This document shows, piece by piece, positions 50,256 through 60,039 of a DNA stretch of 64,000 nt. A model generated the notes under the pieces. That model was given only the letters and a program-made list of their open reading frames with translations, ran no database searches and was not told where the DNA came from. The position numbers were made by a program, and so were the translations under genes. This DNA is from Calidifontibacillus erzurumensis. GTDB lineage: Bacteria > Bacillota > Bacilli > Bacillales > Bacillaceae_J. The stretch is from positions 1-64,000 of the forward strand of contig NZ_JABTTE010000019.1 of NCBI RefSeq assembly GCF_013303125.1, written 5' to 3'. Numbering within the stretch: position 1 is the first letter of the stretch; every line of letters starts with the position of its first letter.

Positions 50256-52526
50256 TTAGTTATTGTAAAGTTTCAACAGTTTTTCAGTCACATTTTTTGT
50301 ATCTTCCCCTATAACATCCATACCAACGCATGATGGACAACCGGATTCACAAGAGCAGTTGGCTAGAATCTCTTTGGCTTCCTCAAGCAATTTTTCCATG
50401 AGCTCGTACACCTTTTCACTTAAACCAATACCGCCAGGATACCGATCATATAGAAAGATTGTCGGTTTTTCTAAGTGTACAGATTTAATTTGTGGCACTA
50501 CATGAAGGTCGGACGGATCGCACATGACATGTAATGGTGCGATGTGGCGCAAAAGATTTGCAATGCCAACAAGTCCTTGCTCCAGTTTTTGTTCACTAAT
50601 TGAATTTTTAATTGTCTCATCTAAACAAATCCAAGCTGCATTCGTATGTAACTCTTCTTCTGGCAAATGAATTGGACCGGATCCAATATTTTCATGGGTA
50701 TCAAACTTGATTTTTTTAAAAATTGTTGCCATCGCCCGAACCGATACTTCCCCAAAGCCGATTGAAGCCATTTCCATTTTCCGCTCTTTTTCAACATCAA
50801 GGACTTGCAATTGAACAGCTAAATTCGCATCAGTAAAATAATCGACATCAACTTCACGGACAAATGCTTTTTTTTCTTCCCAATCCAACTTCTCAACCTG
50901 ATATTGAACTCCTTCATGCAAGTAAATCGCCTCTTCATGTAGAAGCGTCATCGCACTGAAACGATCCATTTCTCCGATTACTTTCACATGTGCTATGTCA
51001 GTTTGATCGATAATGACAACATTTTCTTGTGATGCTGAACGCAAACTTATATTATGAGCTGGAAATGATTGATTCATCCAATACCATTTGCCGTTATTGA
51101 AATGGAGTACTTGTTCCTCCGTTAAAAATTCGAGAATTTCTTCGAGTTCAACTCCGTCAAACGTTTCTCCTTTTTTAAATGGAAGTTCAAACGCGGCACA
51201 TTTTAAATGATCAACAAGGATAATTAAATTATTAGGATTGATCCGTGCAATTTCCGGACTTCGTTCAAAAAAGTATTCTGGATGCTGAACGACATATTGG
51301 TCAAGAGGTGTCGAAGAAGCGACCAAAATCACGAGTGCTTCCCCTTGTCTTCTACCAGCACGACCTGCTTGCTGCCATGCACTTGCGATTGTCCCCGGAT
51401 AACCAGTCATGATACAAACCTGCAGCTGTCCAATATCAACTCCTAATTCAAGCGCATTCGTGCTAACGACACCATATATTTCTCCATTGCGCAATCCATG
51501 TTCAATTTCACGCCTTTGTTTTGGCAAATAACCTCCACGATAACCACGGATTGATTTTGGACCCAATTCTTTTTCAATAAGCCCTTGCAAATATGTTAAT
51601 AGAATTTCAACACGCACACGACTACGAGCAAAAACGATCGTCTGAATTTTATTTTTTAAAAATTCACTAGCGATATTTCGAACTTCCAATGTCGCACTTC
51701 TTCTAATATTTAATGGTTTATTGACAACTGGAGGATTATAAAAAACAAAATGTTTTTTTCCAGCAGGCGCACCATTGTTATCGATCAATTCCACTTTTTC
51801 ACCAATTAATTTTTCCGCAAGTTCTTTCGGGTTCGCGATCGTTGCTGATGTACACATGAATAATGGTTTACTACCATAAAAATTACAAATTCTTTTCAAT
51901 CGACGGATAACATTAGCGACATGGCTTCCAAAAACACCTCTATAAATATGGAGTTCATCAATGATGATATACTTTAAATTTTCAAAAAGCGACACCCATT
52001 TTGTGTGATGAGGTAATATTGCAGAATGGAGCATATCTGGATTCGTTATAACAATTTGTCCTGCTTGACGAACTTTTTGACGGATGTTTGCAGGTGTATC
52101 TCCGTCATATGTATAGCTATTAATATTTATACCAAGCACATCGATCAATTCAGTTAATTCACTTTTCTGATCATAGGCAAGTGCTTTTGTAGGAAATAAA
52201 TATAACGCTCTGCTATCTGGCTCAGTAATGATTTGTTGAAGTACAGGCAGATTATAACAAAGCGATTTACCTGATGCCGTCGGTGTTACAGCAACAAAAT
52301 GTTTATTTTTTCTAGTCATTTCATATGCTTCTCTTTGGTGTGTATAAAGTTTCTGAATTCCCCTATTCTCTAAAGCTTCTTGAAGTCTAGAATCTATTGA
52401 TTCAGGAAAAGGGACAGTTTTTGCTTGCCTTTCGGGAATCGTATGCCAATGAACGATGTTTTTAGAGAACCGTTCATCATTGTGAAATTGCTCGATGATC
52501 TGTTGAAGATTTTTTCGTACATACAT
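50256..52526 (-). CDS. mrfA: DEAD/DEAH helicase MrfA (YprA)
   Basis: A superfamily 2 helicase of 756 residues. Walker A VTPTASGKSLCYNLP, DELH (Walker B), CTSATIANP (motif III) and AGRAGRRQG (motif VI) are all present. The C-terminal region ends with four cysteines (NCSCESGCPSCVG), part of the DUF1998 zinc-binding module found in MrfA and its relatives. It unwinds DNA to expose interstrand or mitomycin lesions for MrfB. ATG 52526 has GGGAG eight bases upstream; five further codons are open. Confidence 0.93.
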   Translation of the reverse strand: MYVRKNLQQIIEQFHNDERFSKNIVHWHTIPERQAKTVPFPESIDSRLQEALENRGIQKLYTHQREAYEMTRKNKHFVAVTPTASGKSLCYNLPVLQQIITEPDSRALYLFPTKALAYDQKSELTELIDVLGININSYTYDGDTPANIRQKVRQAGQIVITNPDMLHSAILPHHTKWVSLFENLKYIIIDELHIYRGVFGSHVANVIRRLKRICNFYGSKPLFMCTSATIANPKELAEKLIGEKVELIDNNGAPAGKKHFVFYNPPVVNKPLNIRRSATLEVRNIASEFLKNKIQTIVFARSRVRVEILLTYLQGLIEKELGPKSIRGYRGGYLPKQRREIEHGLRNGEIYGVVSTNALELGVDIGQLQVCIMTGYPGTIASAWQQAGRAGRRQGEALVILVASSTPLDQYVVQHPEYFFERSPEIARINPNNLIILVDHLKCAAFELPFKKGETFDGVELEEILEFLTEEQVLHFNNGKWYWMNQSFPAHNISLRSASQENVVIIDQTDIAHVKVIGEMDRFSAMTLLHEEAIYLHEGVQYQVEKLDWEEKKAFVREVDVDYFTDANLAVQLQVLDVEKERKMEMASIGFGEVSVRAMATIFKKIKFDTHENIGSGPIHLPEEELHTNAAWICLDETIKNSISEQKLEQGLVGIANLLRHIAPLHVMCDPSDLHVVPQIKSVHLEKPTIFLYDRYPGGIGLSEKVYELMEKLLEEAKEILANCSCESGCPSCVGMDVIGEDTKNVTEKLLKLYNN

Positions 52527-52699
52527 GTCATTCACTCCCATTCATTTCAATCTCTATTTTAGAGAATAAACGTTCGAATAGTAAATGAAAATTTCGTTTT
52601 CAAATCAAAGTACCATATATTGGATATTTTTAAAAATAATTGGATAATCTATTAATAAACATATTATAGTAAATAGACCTGCAACGGGAGGATTGTGTA

Positions 52700-52933
52700 A
52701 TGCAATTACATAATAATATGGAATTTGAAATTAAAGACAACTTTATACCAAATTTAAATAAAGCTAATCGTTTAAAAATATTAGAGGTATCGCCGGAAAG
52801 TGTTGTTGTACAAATGCAAAATTCGAAAAGCCGCGGTGTATTTCCTATCGATCATTTTCAATATTACATTAGAAAAAATTTACTTGTTCATATAAAAGAA
52901 GAAGAGGAAAGACTTGAAAGCACCGGTGAATAA
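52700..52933 (+). CDS. Hypothetical small protein
   Basis: A 77-residue soluble protein with GGGAGG eight bases before the ATG. It has a beta-rich middle (RLKILEVSPESVVVQMQNSK) and a charged helical C-terminus (HIKEEEERLESTGE). I do not recognise a family. It is convergent with the hypothetical gene at 52946 and shares the hairpin at 52919-52942. Confidence 0.65.
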   Translation: MQLHNNMEFEIKDNFIPNLNKANRLKILEVSPESVVVQMQNSKSRGVFPIDHFQYYIRKNLLVHIKEEEERLESTGE

Positions 52934-52942
52934 ACCGGTGCT
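52919..52942. terminator. Hairpin between convergent hypothetical genes
   Basis: Perfect 8-bp stem AGCACCGG / CCGGTGCT with an 8-nt loop overlapping the end of the plus-strand gene. T-runs are short, so it is a weak terminator or a transcript-end hairpin. Confidence 0.5.
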
Positions 52943-52945
52943 AAG

Positions 52946-53587
52946 TCATAATTGTACCATGGTAATCGCTTCGCTCGTATATTCAACTGTAAATCTTCCA
53001 GATGCTTTTTTACTAGCACCCCTTTTAATAATCGAAACGGATTTTCCATCTGTAATATTGATGCCGGTAGGTACTTGTTTCAATAGTTTATATGTTTTCG
53101 TTACTCCATTTTTCAATTGGACATTTGCCTCCAAATATTCCTTATCACCTTCGTCATATACTAATTCCAATAGATTATAAATCATATGATCATCATTTGA
53201 TTTCCAAACAATTGTTTCTGAAAATCCTTTCGGTATGGCAAACTTTCCAACTAATTTTTCCTTATATTGATGATGTTCAATGACTACATCAGCTATTTTC
53301 GGATCAGGCAAACATTGTATGCCCAAAATACTATCTTTACGAACTGTTACTTTGCAATCCGTTGTTTTAAGGATTGTATGTTTACAATATTTCACAGGCA
53401 CTAATGGTTCCAACGTAATGCAACCAGATTGTTCTGTTTCTTTTTTATTAAGAACAAAAAAGATTGTCACAAATGTTTTTCGTTTATCAATTCCTCTGCA
53501 TTTTAACAATTTTCCATTTTTCATATAAAAAAGAAAAGGCCTCTCCCATGCACTTTCTTTCAATAGCCTTTCTTTCAGATCAACCAT
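52946..53587 (-). CDS. Hypothetical protein (beta-rich)
   Basis: A 213-residue soluble protein without signal peptide or membrane segment. It alternates short beta strands (RPFLFYMKNGKLLKCRGI, TFVTIFFVLNKK, CKVTVRKDSILGIQC) and has a second half with NLLELVYDEGDKEYLEANV and KKASGRFTVEYTSEAITMV. Four cysteines are spread through the first half. I do not recognise it. The start is unclear: ATG 53587 is chosen, but GTG 53605 and another GTG between them are also open. It is convergent with the small gene at 52700. Confidence 0.6.
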   Translation of the reverse strand: MVDLKERLLKESAWERPFLFYMKNGKLLKCRGIDKRKTFVTIFFVLNKKETEQSGCITLEPLVPVKYCKHTILKTTDCKVTVRKDSILGIQCLPDPKIADVVIEHHQYKEKLVGKFAIPKGFSETIVWKSNDDHMIYNLLELVYDEGDKEYLEANVQLKNGVTKTYKLLKQVPTGINITDGKSVSIIKRGASKKASGRFTVEYTSEAITMVQL

Positions 53588-53771
53588 TTCAACCACGACT
53601 CCCACTATTTCAATCTATTTTATCCTATTCCTACATGTCCTTTTCTGTTAAGGCAGCAAGGAAAAATGGTTGATTGTCCATTTGAAACCGAGCTGATATT
53701 TTTCTTTCCTGAATGTTCATTCCATTTCAACATTTACGCAGAGCAGACGCCAATTATTTAAAATTGGCGCC

Positions 53772-55301
53772 CTAAGGCATAACAACAATTTTCTCTTTAC
53801 ATGAAGTACAATACTTGGCGTATTCAATACAACATTCAAGAGTATCATCCCGCTCCATCGGCCACCAACGAATAGCTCCCGTAGGAGCTTTTGCTGCATA
53901 TTGTTCGACAAAATAAGGAACATTTCCGACGACGACAACTTCTATGTCATTAAAGTTTGTCTTCAAACCTTTTTCTAGTGTTTTGTATAATTGTGTATAA
54001 TCAACATTTGACGCGGAATATGGAAGAGGAAAAAGAATCGAAACTTTTGAAGGATTTTCATTGATTACATGGGCTGTCTTACGGGCAGGATCGTCTGGAT
54101 CGGTAAGCCATACGCGATTATAAGGAACTAGCTCTGGCATTCCTAGTCCTTTTATCTTTCCGTATATTCTATTGTGATAATAATTTTTTAATTCATTGAC
54201 AAGAATTTGTATTTGCCTATTTCTTTGAAACGTAGAGTTGTCTCCCCCTTTATTGCGATATTGTATATAAAGCAATTCAGGGATGGCGACATATTTTGTA
54301 CAGAGGAATGTTCGAATCAGCAGATCATAATCGTCTCCAACTAAAAGTTCTTCCCTGTGCCCACCGACCAAATGGTAACAATCTCTCGTCCAAGCACGGG
54401 GATGGTTTGGAAGTCCAACTAAATGGCGAAGGGTGTTGCCATTAATCGTTGTATGTCTTTGGACATTTTGCCAACGATTCATTTTATGAATCCATACTCG
54501 GTAATGAACGCTGTATCCATACCCGCAATCCCACCCATACCAATGCGCAAAGTTGTTTTCAGCATAAACTTCCGTACAATCCCCATATGCAAAACCGCAT
54601 TCCGGATGCTCTTTAAATGCATTTACAATTTTTTCTAGACAATCCGGCATTAATTCATCATCATGATCAACTTCAACTAAAATTTCCCCTGTGCAAAGTC
54701 CAGCTGCATAACGTTTGATTGATCCAATATACCCATTGCGCGAATCTTGTCGATATCTTCGAACACGTGGATCATCAAGCGTTCGCAAAAAGTTTTTATA
54801 AGTCTCATCGTCGTCACCAGAATCGTCGACGATCACCCATTCCCAATTCGGATATGTTTGATTTAATAAAGAACGATAAGGGCGTAAAATTTTATCTTTT
54901 GATCGATAGCTTGCAGTAAAAACAGATACTAGCGGTGTATCTGAAGTAAATTTTGTCTCAGGAATCGTACGATTTTCAGGAAGTGGATCTGTTACTTTCA
55001 GCCAACAATAAAATAAATTAAACGGTTGTACATCCTCTGGAGATTCAAAATGAAGCCAACGTTTCCTCTCATGAAGCGGCAGACTTTTTAAACTTTCAAA
55101 CTCTTTCCAGTCGCTTCCAATCGATACATAAACACGAGGTTTCTTTGGCAGCGCATCTATTAATTGATCTTTCGGACCGTATAATTTCACAATAATTCCT
55201 TTTTCATAAAGTCTTTCAATCATCTCTTTAATTCCATCATACGATTTTAATTTGGATATAAATATATGTGCTGTCAACAATGGTATTAGATTTGCAATCA
55301 T
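53772..55301 (-). CDS. Glycosyltransferase family 2 protein (large)
   Basis: A 509-residue cytoplasmic glycosyltransferase. About 120 N-terminal residues of unknown role precede a GT2 domain (about 125-330): PLVSVFTASYRSKDKILRPYRSLLNQTYPNWEWVIVDD with the nucleotide-binding DD, EILVEVDHDDELMPD with the DxD metal motif, and GGHREELLVGDDYDLL. The C-terminal 100 residues may bind an acceptor or partner. It is the left flank of the spore-surface sugar locus and is divergent from the aminotransferase gene. The sugar donor is unknown. Confidence 0.85.
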   Translation of the reverse strand: MIANLIPLLTAHIFISKLKSYDGIKEMIERLYEKGIIVKLYGPKDQLIDALPKKPRVYVSIGSDWKEFESLKSLPLHERKRWLHFESPEDVQPFNLFYCWLKVTDPLPENRTIPETKFTSDTPLVSVFTASYRSKDKILRPYRSLLNQTYPNWEWVIVDDSGDDDETYKNFLRTLDDPRVRRYRQDSRNGYIGSIKRYAAGLCTGEILVEVDHDDELMPDCLEKIVNAFKEHPECGFAYGDCTEVYAENNFAHWYGWDCGYGYSVHYRVWIHKMNRWQNVQRHTTINGNTLRHLVGLPNHPRAWTRDCYHLVGGHREELLVGDDYDLLIRTFLCTKYVAIPELLYIQYRNKGGDNSTFQRNRQIQILVNELKNYYHNRIYGKIKGLGMPELVPYNRVWLTDPDDPARKTAHVINENPSKVSILFPLPYSASNVDYTQLYKTLEKGLKTNFNDIEVVVVGNVPYFVEQYAAKAPTGAIRWWPMERDDTLECCIEYAKYCTSCKEKIVVMP

Positions 55302-55526
55302 CACGTTCGACCCTCTCTTTCAAAAACTCATTCTATAAATATGAGAATTGAATAAATATGTTACTGCCTTCAAACAGTTCAATATTTTTATCTATAGGAA
55401 GCAGTTTGCCAAATGTAACCTTAGCCATGAATGAAGAATAAGTTATATAGGCAGAGTTTTGAAAATTTATTATTGAACTTTTACTGATTTCATTAATAAT
55501 GAGAGGAGTTGGCGTTTTATTATATC

Positions 55527-56645
55527 ATGAAAAAAATTCCATTTTTACGGCCAAACTTAGTAAAAAAAGAAGCATTACTACCTTATTTAGAAGAGATCGA
55601 AACATCAAGAATGTATAGCAATTTTGGCCCGCTCAATAAACGGTTTGAAAAACGAGTTTTAGAAGAATATTTTGATAATATTGGCGATGCTGCAACAGTT
55701 AGTAACGCTACAATTGGCTTAATATTGGCGATATCAGCATGCAAAAATCCAAAAGGAAAATATGCTTTAATGCCAAGTTTTACGTTCGCTGCAACACCAC
55801 TTGCTGCCTTATGGTGCGGATTGGAGCCTTTTTTTATTGATATTCGTCCCAACGATTGGTGTATGAATGAAGAGCTACTAGAAGATACGATAAAAAAATT
55901 AGGTAATGATGTTGCTGTAGTTATCCCGTATGCTACTTTTGGCACTTATCTTGATCTTACCTTTTATCAACAACTCCATAAATCAGATATTCCGGTTGTC
56001 ATAGATGCAGCAGCAAGCTTTGGTGTGAGAGGAAAACAAGGACATTTTGGAAAGAGTTTTCCCGGTTTCGTCGTCTATAGTTTTCACGCAACAAAATCAT
56101 TCGGTGTCGGGGAAGGCGGTTTAGTCTATAGTGGAAATCGAGAGTTCATTACTAAAATTCGACAAGCTGAAAATTTTGGATTTTCCTCTGATAGAACGTC
56201 AAATCTTCTAGGTTTGAACGGTAAAATTTCTGAGTATACAGCTGCGATCGCTTTATCTACTTTAGATGTTTTCGAGGAAAAAATAAAAAAGAGAAAGCAG
56301 ATTTATTCTTGGTATGTAGAACAGCTTCATCAAAACGATTTACTTTCAAAAGGCTGGACGTTACAAAAAACGGAAGGAGATATACCTCATCAATTTATGC
56401 CGCTTACTTGTCCGAAAAATATACACAATCATGATATTATAACTTTCCTTAAAAACGACCAAATCGAAGCACGCACGTATTTTTCTCCTCCTTGCCACCT
56501 GCAGCCGCTTTTTAGTAAATATCCTCAAACATCTTTGACTGCAACGAATCAAATTGCTAAACAGATCATTAGTTTACCTTTATGGGAAGAAATGACAGAA
56601 GAAGATGTTCGTAAAATTGTAGGAAGGTTGGTTTCATTCAAATGA
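55527..56645 (+). CDS. DegT/DnrJ/EryC1/StrS sugar aminotransferase
   Basis: A PLP enzyme of 372 residues. Catalytic Lys190 lies in YSFHATKSFGVGEGG, with the ligand region VVIDAAASFGVRGK and the phosphate-binding SNATIGLILAIS. The family transaminates keto-sugar nucleotides, often dTDP-4-keto-6-deoxyglucose. The rmlA and rmlB genes downstream can make that substrate, so a dTDP-amino-deoxy-sugar is a reasonable product. GAGAGGAG lies upstream but is poorly spaced from both ATG 55527 and the earlier in-frame TTG 55509. It overlaps the acyltransferase gene by four bases (ATGA). Confidence 0.85.
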   Translation: MKKIPFLRPNLVKKEALLPYLEEIETSRMYSNFGPLNKRFEKRVLEEYFDNIGDAATVSNATIGLILAISACKNPKGKYALMPSFTFAATPLAALWCGLEPFFIDIRPNDWCMNEELLEDTIKKLGNDVAVVIPYATFGTYLDLTFYQQLHKSDIPVVIDAAASFGVRGKQGHFGKSFPGFVVYSFHATKSFGVGEGGLVYSGNREFITKIRQAENFGFSSDRTSNLLGLNGKISEYTAAIALSTLDVFEEKIKKRKQIYSWYVEQLHQNDLLSKGWTLQKTEGDIPHQFMPLTCPKNIHNHDIITFLKNDQIEARTYFSPPCHLQPLFSKYPQTSLTATNQIAKQIISLPLWEEMTEEDVRKIVGRLVSFK

Positions 56646-57304
56646 AAGTTGTTATTTGGGGTTGCGGTGGCCATGGTCGGGAGGTTCTTCATTTATGTGA
56701 ACAAATCGGGATTGAGGTTGTAGGATTTCTAGATGAACGGCCTGAATTTAAAGGAAAAGTGATTGATGATATTCCAGTTCTAGGAGATCTACCAGACATC
56801 CTTCATTTACAGAATAAAGTAAAAGTTGTATGTGCTGGAGTTGGCAGCCCACAATTAAAAAAACGATTTGTTGAAAAAACGAAACATTATGGGTTTGAAT
56901 TTTCTGATCCATTAGTACATCCCTCTGTTTACATTTCAAAAAGAAATCAAATCGGCATTGGAACAATCATTTGTGAAGGAACAATTATAACAACGAATGT
57001 TATTATAAAAGATTTTGTTATCATCAACCGTCGAGTTAACATAAGCCATGATGATCGAATTGAGAATTTCGTTACAATTTCCCCAGGTGTCAATTTAGCA
57101 GGAAATGTTACGATTATGGAAGGAGCTTACGTAGGCATCGGAAGCTCTATACGCGAAAAAATTACGATCGGTCCGTGGGCAGTCATTGGAGGAGGCGCTT
57201 TTGTTAAAGAAGATGTACCTGGACATACATTGTATGCTGGTGTGCCAGCAAGGTTTAAAAAGTACTTAGAAAGTTGGGATACGGATGGGAAAACCGTTAG
57301 TTAG
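56642..57304 (+). CDS. NeuD-like sugar O/N-acyltransferase
   Basis: A 220-residue protein with an N-terminal nucleotide-binding half (KVVIWGCGGHGREVLHL) and a C-terminal left-handed beta helix of hexapeptide repeats (IGIGTIICEGTIITTNVIIKDFVII, NVTIMEGAYVGIGSSIREKITIG), closed by ALAPWAVIGGGAFV-like turns and AGVPARFKK. It is of the NeuD/PglD type, acetylating amino sugars. Translational coupling to the aminotransferase (ATGA overlap) supports acylation of the amino sugar made by that enzyme. The next glycosyltransferase overlaps its last 20 bases. Confidence 0.85.
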   Translation: MKVVIWGCGGHGREVLHLCEQIGIEVVGFLDERPEFKGKVIDDIPVLGDLPDILHLQNKVKVVCAGVGSPQLKKRFVEKTKHYGFEFSDPLVHPSVYISKRNQIGIGTIICEGTIITTNVIIKDFVIINRRVNISHDDRIENFVTISPGVNLAGNVTIMEGAYVGIGSSIREKITIGPWAVIGGGAFVKEDVPGHTLYAGVPARFKKYLESWDTDGKTVS

Positions 57305-58148
57305 TGTTGTCATTCCTGCTTTCAACCGACCCCATACTCTTAAACTCGCATTAAATAGTGTATTAGAGCAAACATACCCTAACATTGAAATAATTATTTG
57401 TGATGATAGTACAAATGACGAAGTAAAAGAAATGATTGTTCCATATTTAGAAAAATATTGTTTTATAAAATATTATAAAAACGAAAGAAACTTATTTCTT
57501 GAAAACTGGCATAAATGCTTTAATTTGGCAACAGGAGAATATATTAATTACTTAATGGATGATGACTTATTTCATAGAGAAAAAATCGAAAAAATGATTT
57601 ATTTTTTTAATGAATTCGACAACATTACCCTCGTTACATCTTATCGCCAAACGATTAATGAAAAAGGAGACTATATTAATCCAATCCGTGCAACAATGAG
57701 ATTGTTTAAGGAAACGAGAATTTTAGACGGAAAAAATCTCGGAAACATTGTTTTAACCCAGTGTTTGAATGTGATTGGCGAACCAACAACTGTTTTATTT
57801 AGAAAAAAAGACTTAACAGAACCTTTTGGTGTTTATAAAGGTAAGCAATTTTCACTAATTAATGATGTAGCATCTTGGCTATCTCTATTGAGCAAAGGTA
57901 AAGCTGTTTATATTCCAGAAGCACTTAGTTTTTTTCGCTTGCATCCGAATCAAAATAATAATAAACTTGGAATCCAATCTTTCAGCCAATGGTTAGATAT
58001 CATCATTACATCAAGAGAAGACGGGTTTCTTGAAACAAACGATTTATATAAAACAGCACTTTTAACGTACCGAAATAGAGTAATAGGCTATCCTCTATTT
58101 AAAAAAGATATCGAGCGTATTGATAATATACTTGAGAATCTTCAATAA
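57285..58148 (+). CDS. Glycosyltransferase family 2 protein
   Basis: A 287-residue GT2 enzyme. It begins PLVSVVIPAFNRPHTLKLALNSVLEQTYPNIEIIICDDS and has the metal-binding segment NYLMDDDLFHREK. It lacks any membrane segment. It overlaps the acyltransferase gene and ends the three-gene unit just before a terminator. It probably adds the amino sugar to a spore-surface or wall glycan; donor and acceptor are unknown. Confidence 0.88.
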   Translation: MGKPLVSVVIPAFNRPHTLKLALNSVLEQTYPNIEIIICDDSTNDEVKEMIVPYLEKYCFIKYYKNERNLFLENWHKCFNLATGEYINYLMDDDLFHREKIEKMIYFFNEFDNITLVTSYRQTINEKGDYINPIRATMRLFKETRILDGKNLGNIVLTQCLNVIGEPTTVLFRKKDLTEPFGVYKGKQFSLINDVASWLSLLSKGKAVYIPEALSFFRLHPNQNNNKLGIQSFSQWLDIIITSREDGFLETNDLYKTALLTYRNRVIGYPLFKKDIERIDNILENLQ

Positions 58149-58150
58149 AT

Positions 58151-58189
58151 ACAGGGCATTCTCCAAGCTCAAGCTTAGAGATGCCCTGT
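58151..58189. terminator. Bidirectional terminator between GT2 and rmlD
   Basis: Stem ACAGGGCAT / ATGCCCTGT with inner CTC / GAG and AAGCT / AGCTT pairs, followed by TCTTAG on plus. It lies between convergent genes. Confidence 0.85.
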
Positions 58190-58191
58190 TC

Positions 58192-59046
58192 TTAGTTTAC
58201 TTCGTTCATTTGAATTAAAAACCGTGTAACCGCATCTTTCCAATGAGGCATCGCATCAAAATTGTTAATACGAAGTCCCATATGGTCGAGGACTGAATAT
58301 TTTGGCCGTTTTGCTTGCCTTGGAAATTCCTCAGTAGTACATGGAGTAAGTGTAATTGGTCTGTTTGTTTGTTCAAAAACTTCTCTGGCAAATTCAAACC
58401 ACGAACAACTTCCAGTATTGGAAACATGATAAATTCCATATTTATCTGTTTCCATTAACTGGATAATACATTTACAAAGATCAACCGTATAGGTTGGACA
58501 ACCAATTTGATCGTTCACAACAGCTATATGCTCTTTTTCTTTCGAAAGTTTTAACATTGTTTTTACAAAATTATGGCCGTATTTTCCAAAAAGCCAAGAA
58601 GTTCGCACAATAAAGAACTTTGAGTGAAAGTCCCGTACCATCATTTCACCGGCTAGTTTGGAACTTCCGTAAACATTTATCGGGGATACTGGAGAATATT
58701 CATGATACGGGGTTTGAGCTTTTCCATCAAATACATAGTCCGTACTTATATAAATGAATTTTGCACCTATTTTTTCAGCAGCAATTGCAGTATTTCGCGT
58801 GCCAACAGCATTAATAAGATAAGCAAAATCAGGTTCCAATTCCGCTTGATCTACCTTTGTATAAGCTGCACTGTGAATGATGATATCTGGTTTTATTGAA
58901 AAAACAGCCGATTTAATGTTATCTTGATTCGTAATGTCTAGTTCAGTCTTCCCCATACCGACAACTTCATAACCTGAACGTGATAAAACATGATTAAGAT
59001 CTGACCCAAGCTGTCCATTTGCTCCAGTGATGAGTACTTTTGAAAT
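58192..59046 (-). CDS. rmlD: dTDP-4-dehydrorhamnose reductase
   Basis: The last enzyme of dTDP-L-rhamnose synthesis, reducing the 4-keto sugar with NADPH. The Rossmann motif KVLITGANGQLG opens the protein, followed by YISTDYVFDG and the catalytic YGSSKLAGE. The start is unusual: the frame is open from GTG 59085, but that lies inside the end of rmlB with no ribosome binding site. AAGGAGGG lies just after the rmlB stop, nine bases before an ATT at 59046, where homologues begin. The only nearby ATG is out of frame. An ATT start or a one-base error is possible. Confidence 0.88.
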   Translation of the reverse strand: MSKVLITGANGQLGSDLNHVLSRSGYEVVGMGKTELDITNQDNIKSAVFSIKPDIIIHSAAYTKVDQAELEPDFAYLINAVGTRNTAIAAEKIGAKFIYISTDYVFDGKAQTPYHEYSPVSPINVYGSSKLAGEMMVRDFHSKFFIVRTSWLFGKYGHNFVKTMLKLSKEKEHIAVVNDQIGCPTYTVDLCKCIIQLMETDKYGIYHVSNTGSCSWFEFAREVFEQTNRPITLTPCTTEEFPRQAKRPKYSVLDHMGLRINNFDAMPHWKDAVTRFLIQMNEVN

Positions 59047-59060
59047 GGCATTTTCCCTCC

Positions 59061-60026
59061 TTAATGAATTAATTTTTTCCACCACTTTTCATGTTCCAAG
59101 TACCATGAAATTGTATCGTTAATCCCTTCTTCAAAAGAGTAACTTGGCTCCCAACCGAGTTCAGTTTGAATTTTTCTCGAGTCTATCGCATATCGATAAT
59201 CATGCCCCAATCGGTCAGGAACAAATGTAATTAAATCTTTCGGCGCCCCTAGTTTTTCCACAATCAGTTCAACGATTTCTAGATTTGTCCTTTCATTATT
59301 CCCACCGATATTATAAATTTCTCCAGGCTTGCCTTTATGAATTACCAAATCAATCGCAGCACAATGATCAAGAACGTGCAGCCAGTCGCGAATATTTTTT
59401 CCATTTCCATAGACAGGCAATGGTTTTCTTAAAATTGCGTTAATAATCATTAATGGTATTAATTTTTCTGGATATTGGTAAGGACCATAATTGTTGGAGC
59501 ATCTTGTAATATTTGTATTCAAGCCATATGTTTTGTGGTAAGATCTAACGAGCATATCAGCGCTAGCTTTACTGGCTGAATAAGGACTGTTTGGAGATAA
59601 AGGAGTTTGCTCGGTAAAAAATCCGGTAGGACCAAGGGAGCCGTAAACTTCATCCGTTGAAATTTGGATAAAGCGTATTGAATGATTTTTTGCTACATCT
59701 AATAGCGTTTGTGTACCGATAATATTAGTAATTACAAACTCAGTTGAACTCCTTATACTGCGATCAACATGAGATTCTGCTGCAAAATTGACAATTACAT
59801 CAATTTCATATGTTTTTACAATATATTCTATAAGTTCTTGATTAACAATATCTCCTTTTACGAATAAATAATTGCTGTTATTTGCAATGTCGGCTAAATT
59901 TTCTAAATTACCAGCGTACGTCAACTTGTCATAATTAATAATTTGATAGGATGGATATTTCTGAAGCATGTAATGGATAAAATTACTTCCAATAAAACCT
60001 GCTCCACCTGTAACAAGTAAGTTCAT
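59061..60026 (-). CDS. rmlB: dTDP-glucose 4,6-dehydratase
   Basis: The second enzyme of the dTDP-rhamnose pathway, 321 residues, converting dTDP-glucose to dTDP-4-keto-6-deoxyglucose with bound NAD. Rossmann motif LVTGGAGFIGSNF, substrate motif QISTDEVYGS and catalytic YSASKASADM (Tyr and Lys) are present, with the RCSNNYGPYQYPEKLIPL segment. It lies 13 bases from rmlC. Its product may also feed the DegT aminotransferase encoded on the other strand. Confidence 0.95.
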   Translation of the reverse strand: MNLLVTGGAGFIGSNFIHYMLQKYPSYQIINYDKLTYAGNLENLADIANNSNYLFVKGDIVNQELIEYIVKTYEIDVIVNFAAESHVDRSIRSSTEFVITNIIGTQTLLDVAKNHSIRFIQISTDEVYGSLGPTGFFTEQTPLSPNSPYSASKASADMLVRSYHKTYGLNTNITRCSNNYGPYQYPEKLIPLMIINAILRKPLPVYGNGKNIRDWLHVLDHCAAIDLVIHKGKPGEIYNIGGNNERTNLEIVELIVEKLGAPKDLITFVPDRLGHDYRYAIDSRKIQTELGWEPSYSFEEGINDTISWYLEHEKWWKKLIH

Positions 60027-60039
60027 TTTTCTTCACCTG

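Noticed and set aside
53717-53938. 73-codon minus-strand frame at the end of the large glycosyltransferase
   Set aside because: Overlaps the real glycosyltransferase in another frame and has no start signal.
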